64,000 bases of DNA from Melastoma dodecandrum. Taxonomy: Eukaryota > Streptophyta > Magnoliopsida > Myrtales > Melastomataceae. Each line of letters begins with the position of its first letter. Position 1 is the stretch's first letter. The position numbers and the translations under genes were made by a program. The stretch is from the NCBI GenBank assembly GCA_029817715.1, contig JARUPY010000538.1, positions 8,060,001 to 8,124,000 on the forward strand, read 5' to 3'. The notes below the pieces were generated by a model. The model made no database searches. It worked only from the letters and a program-made list of their open reading frames with translations, and was not told the DNA's origin. Of this stretch, positions 52,861 through 62,565 are shown in pieces.

Positions 52861-55428
52861 CTAGCTCACACAGCATGCCGTACAGAGTTGTGTGATCAGA
52901 ATCCTGTTTCGTCCGATCAGTTTGCACTTCTGGGACAGCAACCTCTCGTCCAAGAACTGAGCGATCGGCGGTCCCATTTGGATTGCTTGGGCGTCAACTT
53001 TAGGCGAGCTATACCTTGGCTTGGCTCCTTTCCTCTGTGCTTCATTGCCTCGCTGCGCTCTATCAGTCGCACCTACTAGAGGGTGCGATTCATGGGTACG
53101 ACCATCATTTTCATGCTTAGCTTTGTGCTGGATCAGCGGATTGTCGAACTCCAAGTGCCGCCTGGAGCGCTCCACAGCATGAGAGTAGTGTTCGGGCGCC
53201 CTTCCTCTACCATGGGGACCACCTCTGCCTCCTCGAATCGCTGCCCTGCGTTCCAGACTCGGAGGGCTTTTGAATCCTCTTTGCAGATTATTGGGGGCAA
53301 CCCGTGGTCCCGGGGAACCTATTCCCATTGCCACCTCCTCAAGCGGGGTCAGATCATACCAGGCGTCGCCCTGATTAGCTTGCAGATACTTCCGAAAGGT
53401 GTTACACCTATCAGTAGTGTGCGTGTCATCCATGTGCCAACAGCAGAGGTTACTGGCAATTGCCTTGGCTGGGCAGGTAATTACCCCTTTATCAGCCAGT
53501 CTACGGAACAAGGCATTCGCCACCATGGTCTCTCCAGATGCTTTTGTGTCCTGCAGAGATAAACCATTGTCAGCTTCTATGAGATTTATGTCTACATCAG
53601 AAATGTCAAACATATGAATAGCGATTTCATCATCAAACGGTTTCTCGTCAACCATAGTGACTTCGTCGACTTCAGGAAAACATAACTCTTTTGCCTCTAT
53701 GAGGTCTTGAATAATGTTCCTAAAGGACAAGCAATCCTTGGTCGTGTGTGTAAACGACCCATGCCACTTGCAAAAATTCCTAGACTTTTCTCTATCTGTC
53801 TGGGGGGTCCTATGGCCCGGTTTCAACTTAATTCGTTTTCGCTGGAAAAGCCAGTCGAAAATCGCATCCGCTTTGTCTACGTCAAAAGAGTATTTCCTTT
53901 CCTCCCCTGTTTTCTGGGATGCTTTCGCTTTGGAATTCCTCCGTGCTAATGGCTCACAAACGGTGGCCTCCCCTTTTATGAACTCAGCCATGTCTACCTC
54001 AACAGTCTCTAGCTGATAGGTGCGCGTAGACTGGGCTTCTTCCAACAATAATTGATGGTACTCAGTCGCCCTCCTGGCGAGATCATAAAGGTCAGTGAAC
54101 CTCTCCCCCTGTAATTTCTTTTTAAAAGGGATAGATAAGGCATTTAATGTTACCATGAGTTGATCTCTTTCCGGGATTGCTGGTCTACAGCGAAGCAGTG
54201 CTTTCCGCAAGTGTATCAAAAACTCCCCTGGATGTTCACCGGCGACTTGCTTCAAGCGCATCACCTCAAAGATCGACAAGGGTGAGTCCAAGCGGGCAAA
54301 TGCCTTCATAAAACTACATTGCATTTCTGTCCATGATGTCACCGATCCAGGGGGTAGACTAGCGTACCATGTAAAGGCATCTCCCATGAGAGAATTCGGA
54401 AACAACTTTAGTTTCCAAAAATCATTAGCTGCAGCTTCCCCGAGTTGATGGGTGAATCGCGCTATATGCTCCAGAGGGGTCATCTCATCCTCTCCTGAGA
54501 AGCGGGTGAAATCAGGCACTCTATACCCTCTGGGCAATGGGAAATCCCTGTCAACATATGCCGGATAAGGACTCCTGTAGAAGTTGGGATCATCCTGTCT
54601 CACGACTCCAGGTACCATCTGTTCTAGCACTTGGGCTATCGTTTCCCTCAAATTTAATGGGGGTGGACGGCCAATCGGCTCTCGTACAGGGTCTTGACCC
54701 CATCTTTCTCCTGCGTAAGGCGCTCTTTCAACGCCCTTTGCTGGCAGCGAGTCTACAGGGGCTTTAGTATAAAAACTTTCTACCCGGGATGGACCCCTTG
54801 CGCTTGGCAAGTCCCCTGGCGGAATTTCATCTATGGGGGCTTTTCCAGGTCGACGAGCGGGGACAGAAGGTGCATATCTGTTTGTCTCACCTTGAGCCTC
54901 GCCATACTCGTCTTCTGGATTTACCGCGTAGACGGCATTTTGCCTCCATTCCGTGGGCGATCGAGAAGAGGCTGGCCTAGAAGGGGATGTCCTGTCCCTC
55001 AATTCTGTAGGGTATTGGTTATCACCATTCCAAGGATCATCATTTTGGAACGAGACACTCCTTTTCTCGGTGCGCCGCGCATCTCCCATAAAGGAGAATT
55101 CCCTGTCTACGGGGTTATTCGCTCCTGCGACAGCACTGGGCCTATTTAAGGCACTGATTTGCTCTAGAATCCGAGTCATGTTGTTTTCCAGTCCAGATAT
55201 CCGTCTGTCGACCAAATTCTTCATATCGTTAAATTCCTTATGGAACTCGAGCCTCGACATGAATTCGAAAGGCGCGTGTCCCACAAACTCGGTCTGTGTT
55301 TCGTTCAACTGACCACTTAGGGCCACATTTTCGGTGATCGCATCCCCTGTTTGAAAAGTACCATCTCCATCTAATGGAGGTGGGGGATCGCGGTTCGCAC
55401 CACTTCTAGTATTTTTTGCCATCTGCAA
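52861..55428 (-). CDS. Gypsy B gag polyprotein (855 residues)
   Basis: Intact frame. N-terminal coiled-coil-prone part (EFMSRLEFHKEFNDMKNLVD, ISGLENNMTRILEQ), Pro/Arg-rich linker, and the capsid-like gag core MGDAFTWYASLPPGSVTSWT to LDSPLSIFEVMRLKQVAGEH, EFLIHLRKALLRCRPAIPER and FTDLYDLARRATEYHQLLLE. Two Cys-His motifs follow (NFCKWHGSFTHTTKDCLSF; LCCWHMDDTHTTDRCNTF), then an Arg/Gly-rich tail. Gag forms the particle and binds element RNA. Start ATG at 55428, 47 bp from the LTR edge. Confidence 0.92.
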   Translation of the reverse strand: MQMAKNTRSGANRDPPPPLDGDGTFQTGDAITENVALSGQLNETQTEFVGHAPFEFMSRLEFHKEFNDMKNLVDRRISGLENNMTRILEQISALNRPSAVAGANNPVDREFSFMGDARRTEKRSVSFQNDDPWNGDNQYPTELRDRTSPSRPASSRSPTEWRQNAVYAVNPEDEYGEAQGETNRYAPSVPARRPGKAPIDEIPPGDLPSARGPSRVESFYTKAPVDSLPAKGVERAPYAGERWGQDPVREPIGRPPPLNLRETIAQVLEQMVPGVVRQDDPNFYRSPYPAYVDRDFPLPRGYRVPDFTRFSGEDEMTPLEHIARFTHQLGEAAANDFWKLKLFPNSLMGDAFTWYASLPPGSVTSWTEMQCSFMKAFARLDSPLSIFEVMRLKQVAGEHPGEFLIHLRKALLRCRPAIPERDQLMVTLNALSIPFKKKLQGERFTDLYDLARRATEYHQLLLEEAQSTRTYQLETVEVDMAEFIKGEATVCEPLARRNSKAKASQKTGEERKYSFDVDKADAIFDWLFQRKRIKLKPGHRTPQTDREKSRNFCKWHGSFTHTTKDCLSFRNIIQDLIEAKELCFPEVDEVTMVDEKPFDDEIAIHMFDISDVDINLIEADNGLSLQDTKASGETMVANALFRRLADKGVITCPAKAIASNLCCWHMDDTHTTDRCNTFRKYLQANQGDAWYDLTPLEEVAMGIGSPGPRVAPNNLQRGFKSPPSLERRAAIRGGRGGPHGRGRAPEHYSHAVERSRRHLEFDNPLIQHKAKHENDGRTHESHPLVGATDRAQRGNEAQRKGAKPRYSSPKVDAQAIQMGPPIAQFLDERLLSQKCKLIGRNRILITQLCTACCVS

Positions 55429-55454
55429 ATATGAGGTATTTTACTCGTCTCCCA

Positions 55455-55474
55455 CTGTGGTCGCCAAAGACGTG
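55455..55474 (-). promoter_or_regulatory. Candidate primer-binding site of gypsy B
   Basis: Just inside the 5' LTR the minus strand reads CGTCTTTGGCGACCACAGTG; a TGG start four to seven bases from the LTR fits a tRNA primer site. It is conserved with D. I cannot assign the tRNA. Confidence 0.5.
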
Positions 55475-56439
55475 TTCGCGTAGGAAACGGACCACGTCGG
55501 AAATATTTGGCAATTGGACTCACAGGGAATTGTATGTGGTCGCCAGAAAGATGAATTTCAATGAAACAAATGCTTACAGCCATAAAAATGAAGGAAAAAA
55601 CGGTGGTATGGATGACGGAGGCGATGTAGACTCGCTGTTGGAGGTGCGACTGGAGCTGACGTCACTGCTGACGCTGTAGACTCGTTGTGCCGAAACGTAG
55701 ACCTGGTGCTGACGTCACTGCTGACGCTGTAGACTCGGTACAGTGCGCTGTAGACTTGCGCCCCGTGAAGCAGAGTCTGGCGGATGTCGGATGTGGATGC
55801 TAAGGCCTCGGATGAACACCTTGGTGGCGGAGATGCAGGCGGAGGATGATCGCCGGAACTACGGTTGCTCGTCCCGACGGTGGAGGCGATGATGGAAGTT
55901 GGGTGTCGAGACTACGGCTGCTCGCCTCGACGATGGGAGTGCTGGCGGAAGGTTGATCAACGGAGCTACGGTTGCTCACTCCGCTGTTGGAAGGATGACC
56001 CAATAAACCCAGGCCGAGGTATCTACTAAACTAAGGGTGACGAGCAATGCAAAGCTTGTGTTTGGCTGATTGATCGTGAGAATTTCCTAAGTAGAATCTA
56101 CTCTCCCTTTTTATACTAAATTCCGTAAGTCTTTGCACGCTCCACACGTCCTCGAAAAATCCCTTAAATCGTGGCTTGATCTTAACTTCTCTCCAGGGAT
56201 CTCAGAGTTTGTTTTTCTCAGAGATTCTTCTAACCTCCACTTAATGAGATCGTGCGTGGGACGTGTTCAAATGAGTTGTAGACTTAGCTCACACTCGTAT
56301 TTCTAAAAGGGGTCGTAGACTTAGGCTGTTGCGGACTGGGGATTCGGCACAGTCGACGGCCTATAGACTTAGCTAAGGCTCGTGTTCCAATATGGGCTGT
56401 AGACTTAACACAGGCCCAGAATATCCTATCGTGTCAACA
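55475..56439 (-). repeat. 5' LTR of gypsy B
   Basis: 965 bp, TGTTCGCGTAGG to CGTGTCAACA. Same iterated motifs as the 3' LTR and very few substitutions between the two. Confidence 0.93.
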
Positions 56440-56956
56440 GGGACAAACGAGGGAGTTAGCGGAGATCGACGGACAGATCTCTGACATCTTCCGTGCTCTC
56501 TCGAATGGATTCCAGAAATTGGGTAAGGTTAAGGATGCGTGCAGGCAGAGCAGGCAGTTGGAAGAGCTTACTGGAAAGATGCGTGAATGCAAAAGGCTTA
56601 TCAAAGTGTATGACCGAGGAGTTAAGGAATCCGAGAGTGGAAATGATTCAGAAACAAATAAGATGCTTAATGAGAAAAAGCAATCAATTATTAAAGAGCT
56701 AAACTCTTATGTCGCTCTTAAAAAACAATATGCGACGAATTTGGAGAACAAACGAGGTGATCCTTTCGATACTGCTGCAGAGGGGATTGGTGAAGATAAT
56801 GGTTTGCTAGCTTCATCAATGACAAATGAACAACTATTGGATCATGGGAATCGAATGATGGATGAGACTGATCAAGCCATTGAAAGATCCAAGAAGACTG
56901 TCCAAGAAACTATCAACGTTGGAACTGAAACAGCACTCAGAAGGGGTTGTCGTTAG
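56440..56956 (+). pseudogene. Captured, intronless NPSN-type SNARE fragment
   Basis: Immediately right of gypsy B, AEIDGQISDIFRALSNGFQK, RQLEELTGKMRECKRLI, ETNKMLNEKKQSIIKELNSY, VALKKQYATNLENKRGD, LLDHGNRMMDETDQAIERSK and TINVGTETA read in one frame for about 165 residues. This is novel plant SNARE (NPSN11/13-like). The Qb SNARE helix and membrane anchor that should follow are missing; the match stops after GTETA and a TAG follows at 56954. NPSN genes are multi-exonic, so the continuous frame points to a spliced RNA origin. Confidence 0.85.
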
Positions 56957-58045
56957 GTTAACGCCCCATCCATTTTTTTTCATTACAACGACTACGCCGT
57001 GTGTATTCCTCCCCCTCTATGCCTTGCGGTAAAAATTTGATTCTATCAGATGGCAAAAGTTATGTTGATTTCCTCTTGTATGTCGTAGCAGACAGATAGA
57101 AAGGCTCTGAATATTGGTAAAAGTAAGATATCAATCATTATAAGAGAACGAGAAGAAGAATTTATGTTGGCAAGGCCGGGATTGCAAACTCGATGATATC
57201 GGTCTCCAGGGAAATTATAAGGAACTCGCGCATTGCCATTCGTGGGTAAATATCAAGTTATAGTCTCGCTCAATTGTTGTTGGATCTTGTGGGGACTCAA
57301 AACTGTTTCAGCATTGTCCAAAGATGGATTGAATTATGTAAAAACTTAATTTAGAAAAAACAGAATTTCACAAACTATGTATCTGTATTCGGACAAAACA
57401 TTCACATGATGAGGGTAAACAAGCGTTCAGTATGTCGGGATGCACTTGAAAGTTCACAGTAAGAGAAATTTCTCGGGGCTAAACCTCTGTCAGCAGAAAG
57501 AACTTTACGAGGAATTCATTGTTTCCAAGATCCACTGGGACTTTCAAGAAATTAATTAAAAAAACTCCGCATGGATGAAGACACGTTAAAACAATCAATA
57601 GCTGTCTTTCCCCTCTTTAGTTATATATTGACAATTTGTAAATCATGCCCGGCAGATATGAAAGGATTGCAAATTGATTAGTAATTGTGAATATGGTAGA
57701 ATGTGGCTACTTAGGTCAAAGTCGACCTACCTATTTCCTCGGCTGCGTGGAAGATTTGTAAAAAAAAAAAAAAGAAAAAATCTTTGCGGAGTCTCCTTTT
57801 ATTCTTTGGGAAACCCACATATTTCATTCCCTGTACCCCAAGATTGTTCCTTATTCCACTTTTGGCTATAATATATACGGGAGATAACATTACCTTGAGA
57901 ATCGAAGAAAAAATGGGCTATAATATTACTTTTACTAATATATTTACATATATTATGTCCATACCTATACGCTTCACATAAATCCATATATATATATGTG
58001 TGTGTGAGGAGCAAACACACGTTTAACATATCAAAGCAAGGCAAG
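56957..58045. other. Cargo region, unidentified
   Basis: AT-rich with short frames. A minus-strand stretch at about 57170-57300 (MREFLIISLETDIIEFAIPA and the overlapping ERDYNLIFTHEWQC) looks protein-like, but I cannot name it. It may be another gene fragment. Confidence 0.35.
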
Positions 58046-58416
58046 ATGAGTTCAAGAAAAAGAAAGGGAAAGGAACTACGTGTTGCGGAAAAGAAGGATC
58101 GTCCCAAGATTACGGAGCGGCTTTTTTAATGGGGTGATGATGTAGTCCCTAAGAAGACTCCGATGGAAGTCGAACTAGGAGCTTTGTGGAAGGAATTCGA
58201 CCAATGTCTCGAAGACGTCGAAGCGGAAAAAAAGAACGTTGAGGATATCAACCGAGAGAAAGAAAAATCACCGACGAGGAGTACCAATATGATCCGTGTC
58301 GCCGAGGAGACCACGATGGGAGATTGGATGAAGAAATCGGAATTAAGTGCATATATTGTGGTTTTATTATACAAGAAATTCGAGATATATGCGCGCCATT
58401 CTTACATCCGTAGATG
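58046..58416 (+). pseudogene. Captured CLSY-like SNF2-family fragment
   Basis: Starts MSSRKRKGKELRVAEKKDRP, stops at a TAA, and continues WGDDVVPKKTPMEVELGALW with KEFDQCLEDVEAEKK. After a one-base shift it reads CRRGDHDGRLDEEIGIKCIY and CGFIIQEIRDICAPF. The paired-Cys segment (C-x-x-G-x-H then LDEEIG-x-x-C-x-x-C-G) precedes the helicase part in plant CLASSY-type SNF2 proteins, which act in RNA-directed DNA methylation. No helicase motif is included. The assignment rests on this segment only. Confidence 0.65.
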
Positions 58417-58521
58417 ATATGTACAAGGTGGTCAGATAATAAAATTGATGGTTTTATGCCGCTATAATTATGTGATCGTAAAAGAAGACAGAAACTTACA
58501 TGACTCGTTTCCTCTATAATC

Positions 58522-58961
58522 TGAAGATTCTCGCCATCACGAAATCCGAGATCTTTGGGTTCATTTAATCATCCAACAAGATGTTACTGGTCTTTAGATC
58601 ACGATGTATGATCCTTACTCAGGAGTACTCGTGCAGATAAAGAAGACCTGGAGCTATTCCCTCGATGATGCGCACGTGTGCATTCATATCCACGAGCGAC
58701 CACTTGCTTGAATCAATGATCCAACGGCAATGATCGAATCCCTCATCCAAACAAACGAGTCCAAGCTCTTGTTTTTTTCTTCACGTACCCACATATCAGG
58801 ATCTTCGCCTCTCCATCAATGTAACAACTAAGTAACCTGATGAGATTCCAGTGTTGGAACTTCAAGATCAGTTGAACCTTGTTCATGAACTCCTCCTCTA
58901 AACCTTGTCCGTATGTCCTAGAAAGTCTCTTCACCGCTATGGTGAAGATCAACATATCCAA
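58522..58961 (-). pseudogene. Captured S-domain-type receptor kinase fragment, antisense to the rest of the cargo
   Basis: On the minus strand, IAVKRLSRTYGQGLEEEF, VQLILKFQHWNLIRLLSCYI and KNKSLDSFV lead to RIIEGIAPGLLYLHEYS, a stop, RIIHRDLKTSNILLDD, a stop, then MNPKISDFVMARIF. This is the kinase core of G-type-lectin/S-locus or Cys-rich receptor kinases. DFG reads DFV, so it is dead. Small frameshifts occur. It is the only cargo piece on the opposite strand. Confidence 0.8.
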
Positions 58962-59039
58962 TATTTTCGAAGATCAACATATCATCAAATACTCGGGTAT
59001 AGATGCGATAAGGGAACATGGCATAATACGGACACGGTA

Positions 59040-59361
59040 ACAAGATGACAAAGCTTTAGTAAAAGTGCATAAGGATAATAAGAAGCATTTCGATAGGGAG
59101 GATATGGACAAAAAAAAAAACAATTTGATGTGGATGATCGGGAGTCTGAGCGTGGTACTGGTCACTTTTCTGACAAACGCAAATCAGCAAGGAAGGTCGA
59201 ATATTCGAGGCCAAATTCCAACTTCATTGCTAACGGTGAAAAAGATGGATTGAAGCATGTCTATAGTCAAGGCTTCTTATTTTGTGAAAAAGTAAAGGAA
59301 AGACCTGCAAAGTTTGGTGACTGATCTTCTTGGAAAACATGAGGATCTCGTGAACGACTAT
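59040..59361 (+). pseudogene. Captured SIN3-like co-repressor fragment
   Basis: HFSDKRKSARKVEYSRPNS, FIANGEKDGLKHVYSQGFLF and CEKVKERP match the middle part of plant SIN3-like (SNL) proteins leading into the third paired amphipathic helix. Shortly afterwards LQSLVTDLLGKHEDLVNDY appears in another frame, while the intervening YQAFLKCLHIYS-type helix is missing. SNL proteins scaffold histone deacetylase complexes. The piece ends in an (AT)n tract. Confidence 0.7.
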
Positions 59362-59405
59362 ATATATATACATATATATATATATAAATATAATATTTAT
59401 ATATA
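59355..59405. repeat. (AT)n microsatellite
   Basis: Alternating TA runs with short interruptions close the cargo on the right. Confidence 0.9.
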
Positions 59406-59487
59406 TGAAAGATTGACCATGGTCTAAAGGAAATTTACATACTTTAATTCCATCCTCTCGGCATTATATAATTCGAGGAAAGAATTA

Positions 59488-59500
59488 AAGTGGGGGCATT
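59488..59500 (+). promoter_or_regulatory. Polypurine tract of gypsy A
   Basis: AAAGTGGGGGCAT, immediately before the right LTR start TGTAGACATCAAATT at 59501. Confidence 0.7.
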
Positions 59501-60235
59501 TGTAGACATCAAATTTTTGTTTACTATAATCATGGGGCTTCGCATAAAGTTTAGTGGGTGTTACCCAATTTTATGATTTACAAATGGGCTATAAACCAAA
59601 CCCATAAAGAAGTTAGAATGGGTCTAATCTCAAGTTCACAAAAATATATATTGGGTTATAAATGAAGGCCACAAGTCCAATCCAAACAAAAATGTTTTGG
59701 GCCGAAATAAGTCCAAATTCAAGTCCGGCCCATGGCCCGGTACATGGGAGGTTGCCTAATATGGGATGACCAACTTCCTAATATAAATCGGCCCTGGAGG
59801 CCTATAAGTAGAGCCATTCTCATTCATACAACGACAATACACAACACACAGAGGTGAAGAGAAGAATCTCGAAGCTCTCGAAGACTCTCGCTGCCTCCTA
59901 CTCGCTGAAGCTCTTCCGACATCCATCGCCCGGTGTTCTTCTGCAACACGCCTCGAGGTTCTGCCGGATCACGCCTAAAGGCCCCGACGACTACATCAAA
60001 TTATCGAAGTTCTGCCAGATCACGCCCATAGGCCCGGACGATTTCGTTAATATATCATCTCGAAGTTCTACTGAAATTCTGTCAGAGCTCAAGATCATCA
60101 TCTACAACCATTATTCTTTGAAGATCGAATCAGAGGAATCACGTGCTTTTCTCGTGACTAGAGACAGAGCCCGCCACATATTTTCATACGATAAATTGTA
60201 CGCTGATATTTCTTCGCGAGATTTTATTGTTCACA
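59501..60235 (+). repeat. Right LTR of gypsy A (735 bp)
   Basis: Starts TGTAGACATC and ends TTGTTCACA just before GACGT. The first ~530 bp match the left LTR closely. An open frame inside (59854 onward) is LTR sequence, not a gene. Confidence 0.9.
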
Positions 60236-61380
60236 GACGTAAAGGGTGCATTTGTCAATGGAGAAATCAAAGAAGAGGTATACGTAAATCACCTCCTGGA
60301 TTCGAGAATCCACGGCACGGAAACTACGTTTATATACTTTCCAAGGCTTTGTATGTCCTTAAACAGGCTCCTAGAGCATGGTATGAAAGACTTAGCTCCT
60401 TCTTTGTTGAAAAGGGCTACAAAAGAGGAAGAGTAAATACCACTCTCTTTCTCAAACACAGAAGTAATCATCTTATTGTTGTCCAAATTTATGTCGACGA
60501 CATTATCTTTCGGATCAACTGATGAAATGCTTTGTAACGAATTCTCCAAACTCATGACAAATGAGTTTGAGATGAGTATGATGAGAGAACTCACGTTCTT
60601 CCTTAGCTTACAAATTCAGCAGACTGTAGAAGTACATCCTTGCATCAAGAAAAGTGCACTGAGTAGCTTCTGAAGAAATGCGGCCTAGAAGGCACGAAAC
60701 CTTTGTCTATTCAAGGGTGAAAATGGTAAAGAAGTGGATAGTAAGCTCTATAGAAGCATGATAGGTTTCTCTTCTATATCTTATAGCTTCTAGACTGACA
60801 TACTATCCAGTGTATGTCTCTATGCTAGATTTCAATCTACACTTAAAGAATCTCACATGATAGCGGTCAAGAGAATCTTTAGATATCCACAGGGTTCTGT
60901 GTACCTTGGCATTTAATATTCAAAAGAATCAAACTTTGATTTGATTAGATATTCTGATGCATACTTTGCAGGATGTAAGGTTGACAGAAAAAGTACAAGT
61001 GGTACTTGTCAGCTATGGGGAACATGTTGATATCATGGTTTTCCAAAAAGTCGACTTATGTCCCTCTCCACTGCAGAAGCCGAGTTTATAATAGCCGCAA
61101 GCTGCTGTGCTCAACTTCTATGGATGAAACAACAACTTGAGAACTACGGTCACACATTTGCAAAAATTTCGATCAATTGTGATAATACTAGTGGAATAAG
61201 CCTGGCAAAGAATCCAGTATATCACTCTAGATCGAAGCACGTTGAACTCAGACATCATTTTTTGAGGGACAATATACAATATGGTTATGTAAGCATAGAA
61301 TACGTTAACACAAAGCGCCAATTGGCTGATATCTTTACAAAGCCTCTTGATTAAGAAAAGTTTTTCTTTTTCAGAAGTGA
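60236..61380 (+). pseudogene. Copia C RT C-terminal part and RNase H, continuation after gypsy A
   Basis: [17 protein letters not shown] begins at the second GACGT copy. After a frameshift, LKQAPRAWYERLSSFFVEKG and QIYVDDIIF follow with the catalytic YVDD intact (about 60490-60501), then NEFEMSMMRELTFFLSL. RNase H blocks include KRIFRYPQGSVYLGI, DAYFAGCKVDRKSTSGTC, MSLSTAEAEFIIAASCCAQL and LAKNPVYHSRSKHVELRHHF to QLADIFTKPLD (61354). Several stops separate them. Confidence 0.85.
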
Positions 61381-62565
61381 ACTAAGGATCTGCCATCCCA
61401 TATAACATCTTACATAAGACAAAATGAAGTTAAGTAAGTACTTTATCAAGTAGAAACTTACTACAGAAGGTACAAACATCTGTACACTTCACTACAGAAG
61501 CTAGAATTCTGCATTCTACACGAGAGAAGGTATAACAAATTATATAACTAAAACACAAATTTAAATTCGAATAAGGCTCCAAGATTTGTCTGAAAGCTTA
61601 GATTATGAAATATATTTTCCAAACAAGTGTTGTTGATTTCTGAAGTAGATGCTAGAAAGAAGGTTAAATCTTCTACAACTTCATTTTCGCTCTCCTCTAT
61701 ATAGGAGAAGCTTATAATAGAAAGAATGATGCTGCACCTTCGGCTCGACCCTCTACAGCTAAAGCATCTGCTGTACAAAGACGACTCAGATCATCTGATG
61801 AAGCGTCTCTCCCCTTGGACCAAATCGCTCTCCAAAAGGATCTTCAGCAATAAGCTATAGCAAATGGGGAAGACATCCGCGTCCTTTAGTGATTGGTCAT
61901 GGACTTGACTCGCTTGGTGGAAAGTCAGGACAAGCTTCGGCGCGATAACCTTGGTCATAACCTTCTGCGGATGACGCATGATTAACTTTCTTTGTTGTTT
62001 TAGATTATCAGTACCTAAGGCCAAAAAGTGCTTTTCATGGCCTTATGGTTTGATGTAATAAGTGCAATTTATGGACACACTTTCTGCATAACTCTTATAC
62101 AGTATATGCTTCTTCTTTATAACTTTCCGTTCTCCTTGTTTTTTATATGAAAAAAAAGGGGGAGAAATTGTGTTGAGGGGGAGTACTTCGCTTTGTGTTT
62201 TTGTTATAGAAAAATCTTCTATAACTACATAGGTGTGGAAGGCTATGAGTATCAAAGCTCATATTCAACCTTCTACGAGGAAGGCGAATAGTGATCTTGT
62301 CCCTTTGCTGGGAGTACAAAAGTGAAGCTCATCATTTTTCGGGCTAAAATACAGAAGTTTCATGGTCTATACATCACAGAAGACTTGTGCCCAGTGAACA
62401 ACTTTTATATAACAGAGGTTTTTATGCTCTGTTCGACAAAAATTATATGGTTATGTAAAATGCAAGACTCGTACTCGCACCTTATTAGGGGGAGTCAAGG
62501 GGAGTTACTTGCAAAAATATTTTCCTCAACGATGAATATTTAGTCATCGTCAAAAAGGGGGAGAT
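61381..62565 (+). other. Copia C 3' region with repeated polypurine tracts
   Basis: No intact gene. Short stretches (for example MDLTRLVESQDKLRRDNLGH near 61900-61960) could be a remnant of the third ORF some Sireviruses carry, but this is weak. GGGGGAG tracts occur at 62156-62164, 62176-62183, 62487-62494 and 62556-62563. The last one abuts the right LTR. Confidence 0.5.
62552..62565 (+). promoter_or_regulatory. Polypurine tract of copia C
   Basis: AAAAAGGGGGAGAT lies directly before the LTR start TGTTGAAGTGG at 62566. Confidence 0.75.

Larger units (their letters stand above)
43949..56439 (-). mobile_element. Ty3/gypsy (Tat-type) retrotransposon B, nearly intact, with antisense PMD gene
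   Basis: Minus-strand element with LTRs at 43949-44957 (3') and 55475-56439 (5'), flanked by GGGAC (43944-43948 and 56440-56444). Order along the minus strand: gag, protease, RT-RNase H, second RNase H, integrase, then an opposite-strand PMD gene. The two LTRs are almost identical apart from one ~44-bp indel and scattered substitutions, so it is the youngest insertion here. Only a few lesions interrupt gag-pol. It splits the NIP and NPSN fragments carried by A. Confidence 0.93.
32724..60235 (+). mobile_element. Ty3/gypsy (Tat-type) retrotransposon A with antisense gene and host-gene cargo
   Basis: Flanked by the duplication GACGT (32719-32723, 60236-60240). The sense strand carries gag, protease, RT, RNase H, a second RNase H and integrase (33379-39084). 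The antisense strand carries a PMD gene (39500-42416). Then come tandem repeats, fragments of at least six host genes, and the right LTR. Gypsy B is inserted at 43949-56439. The second RNase H after the first places it with Tat-type elements. Many lesions, including changed integrase catalytic residues, make it inactive. Confidence 0.88.

Noticed and set aside
59400..59430. Possible Helitron 3' end (palindrome GACCATGGTC followed by TAAAGG)
   Set aside because: The hairpin is too short and too close to the putative CTRR, and no matching 5' TC end was found near 42670-43040.
59854..60235. Coding-like frame at the right side of gypsy A (KTLAASYSLKL...)
   Set aside because: It repeats the left LTR sequence at 33078 onward; it is LTR, and the apparent link to the copia RT frame crosses the LTR border by chance.
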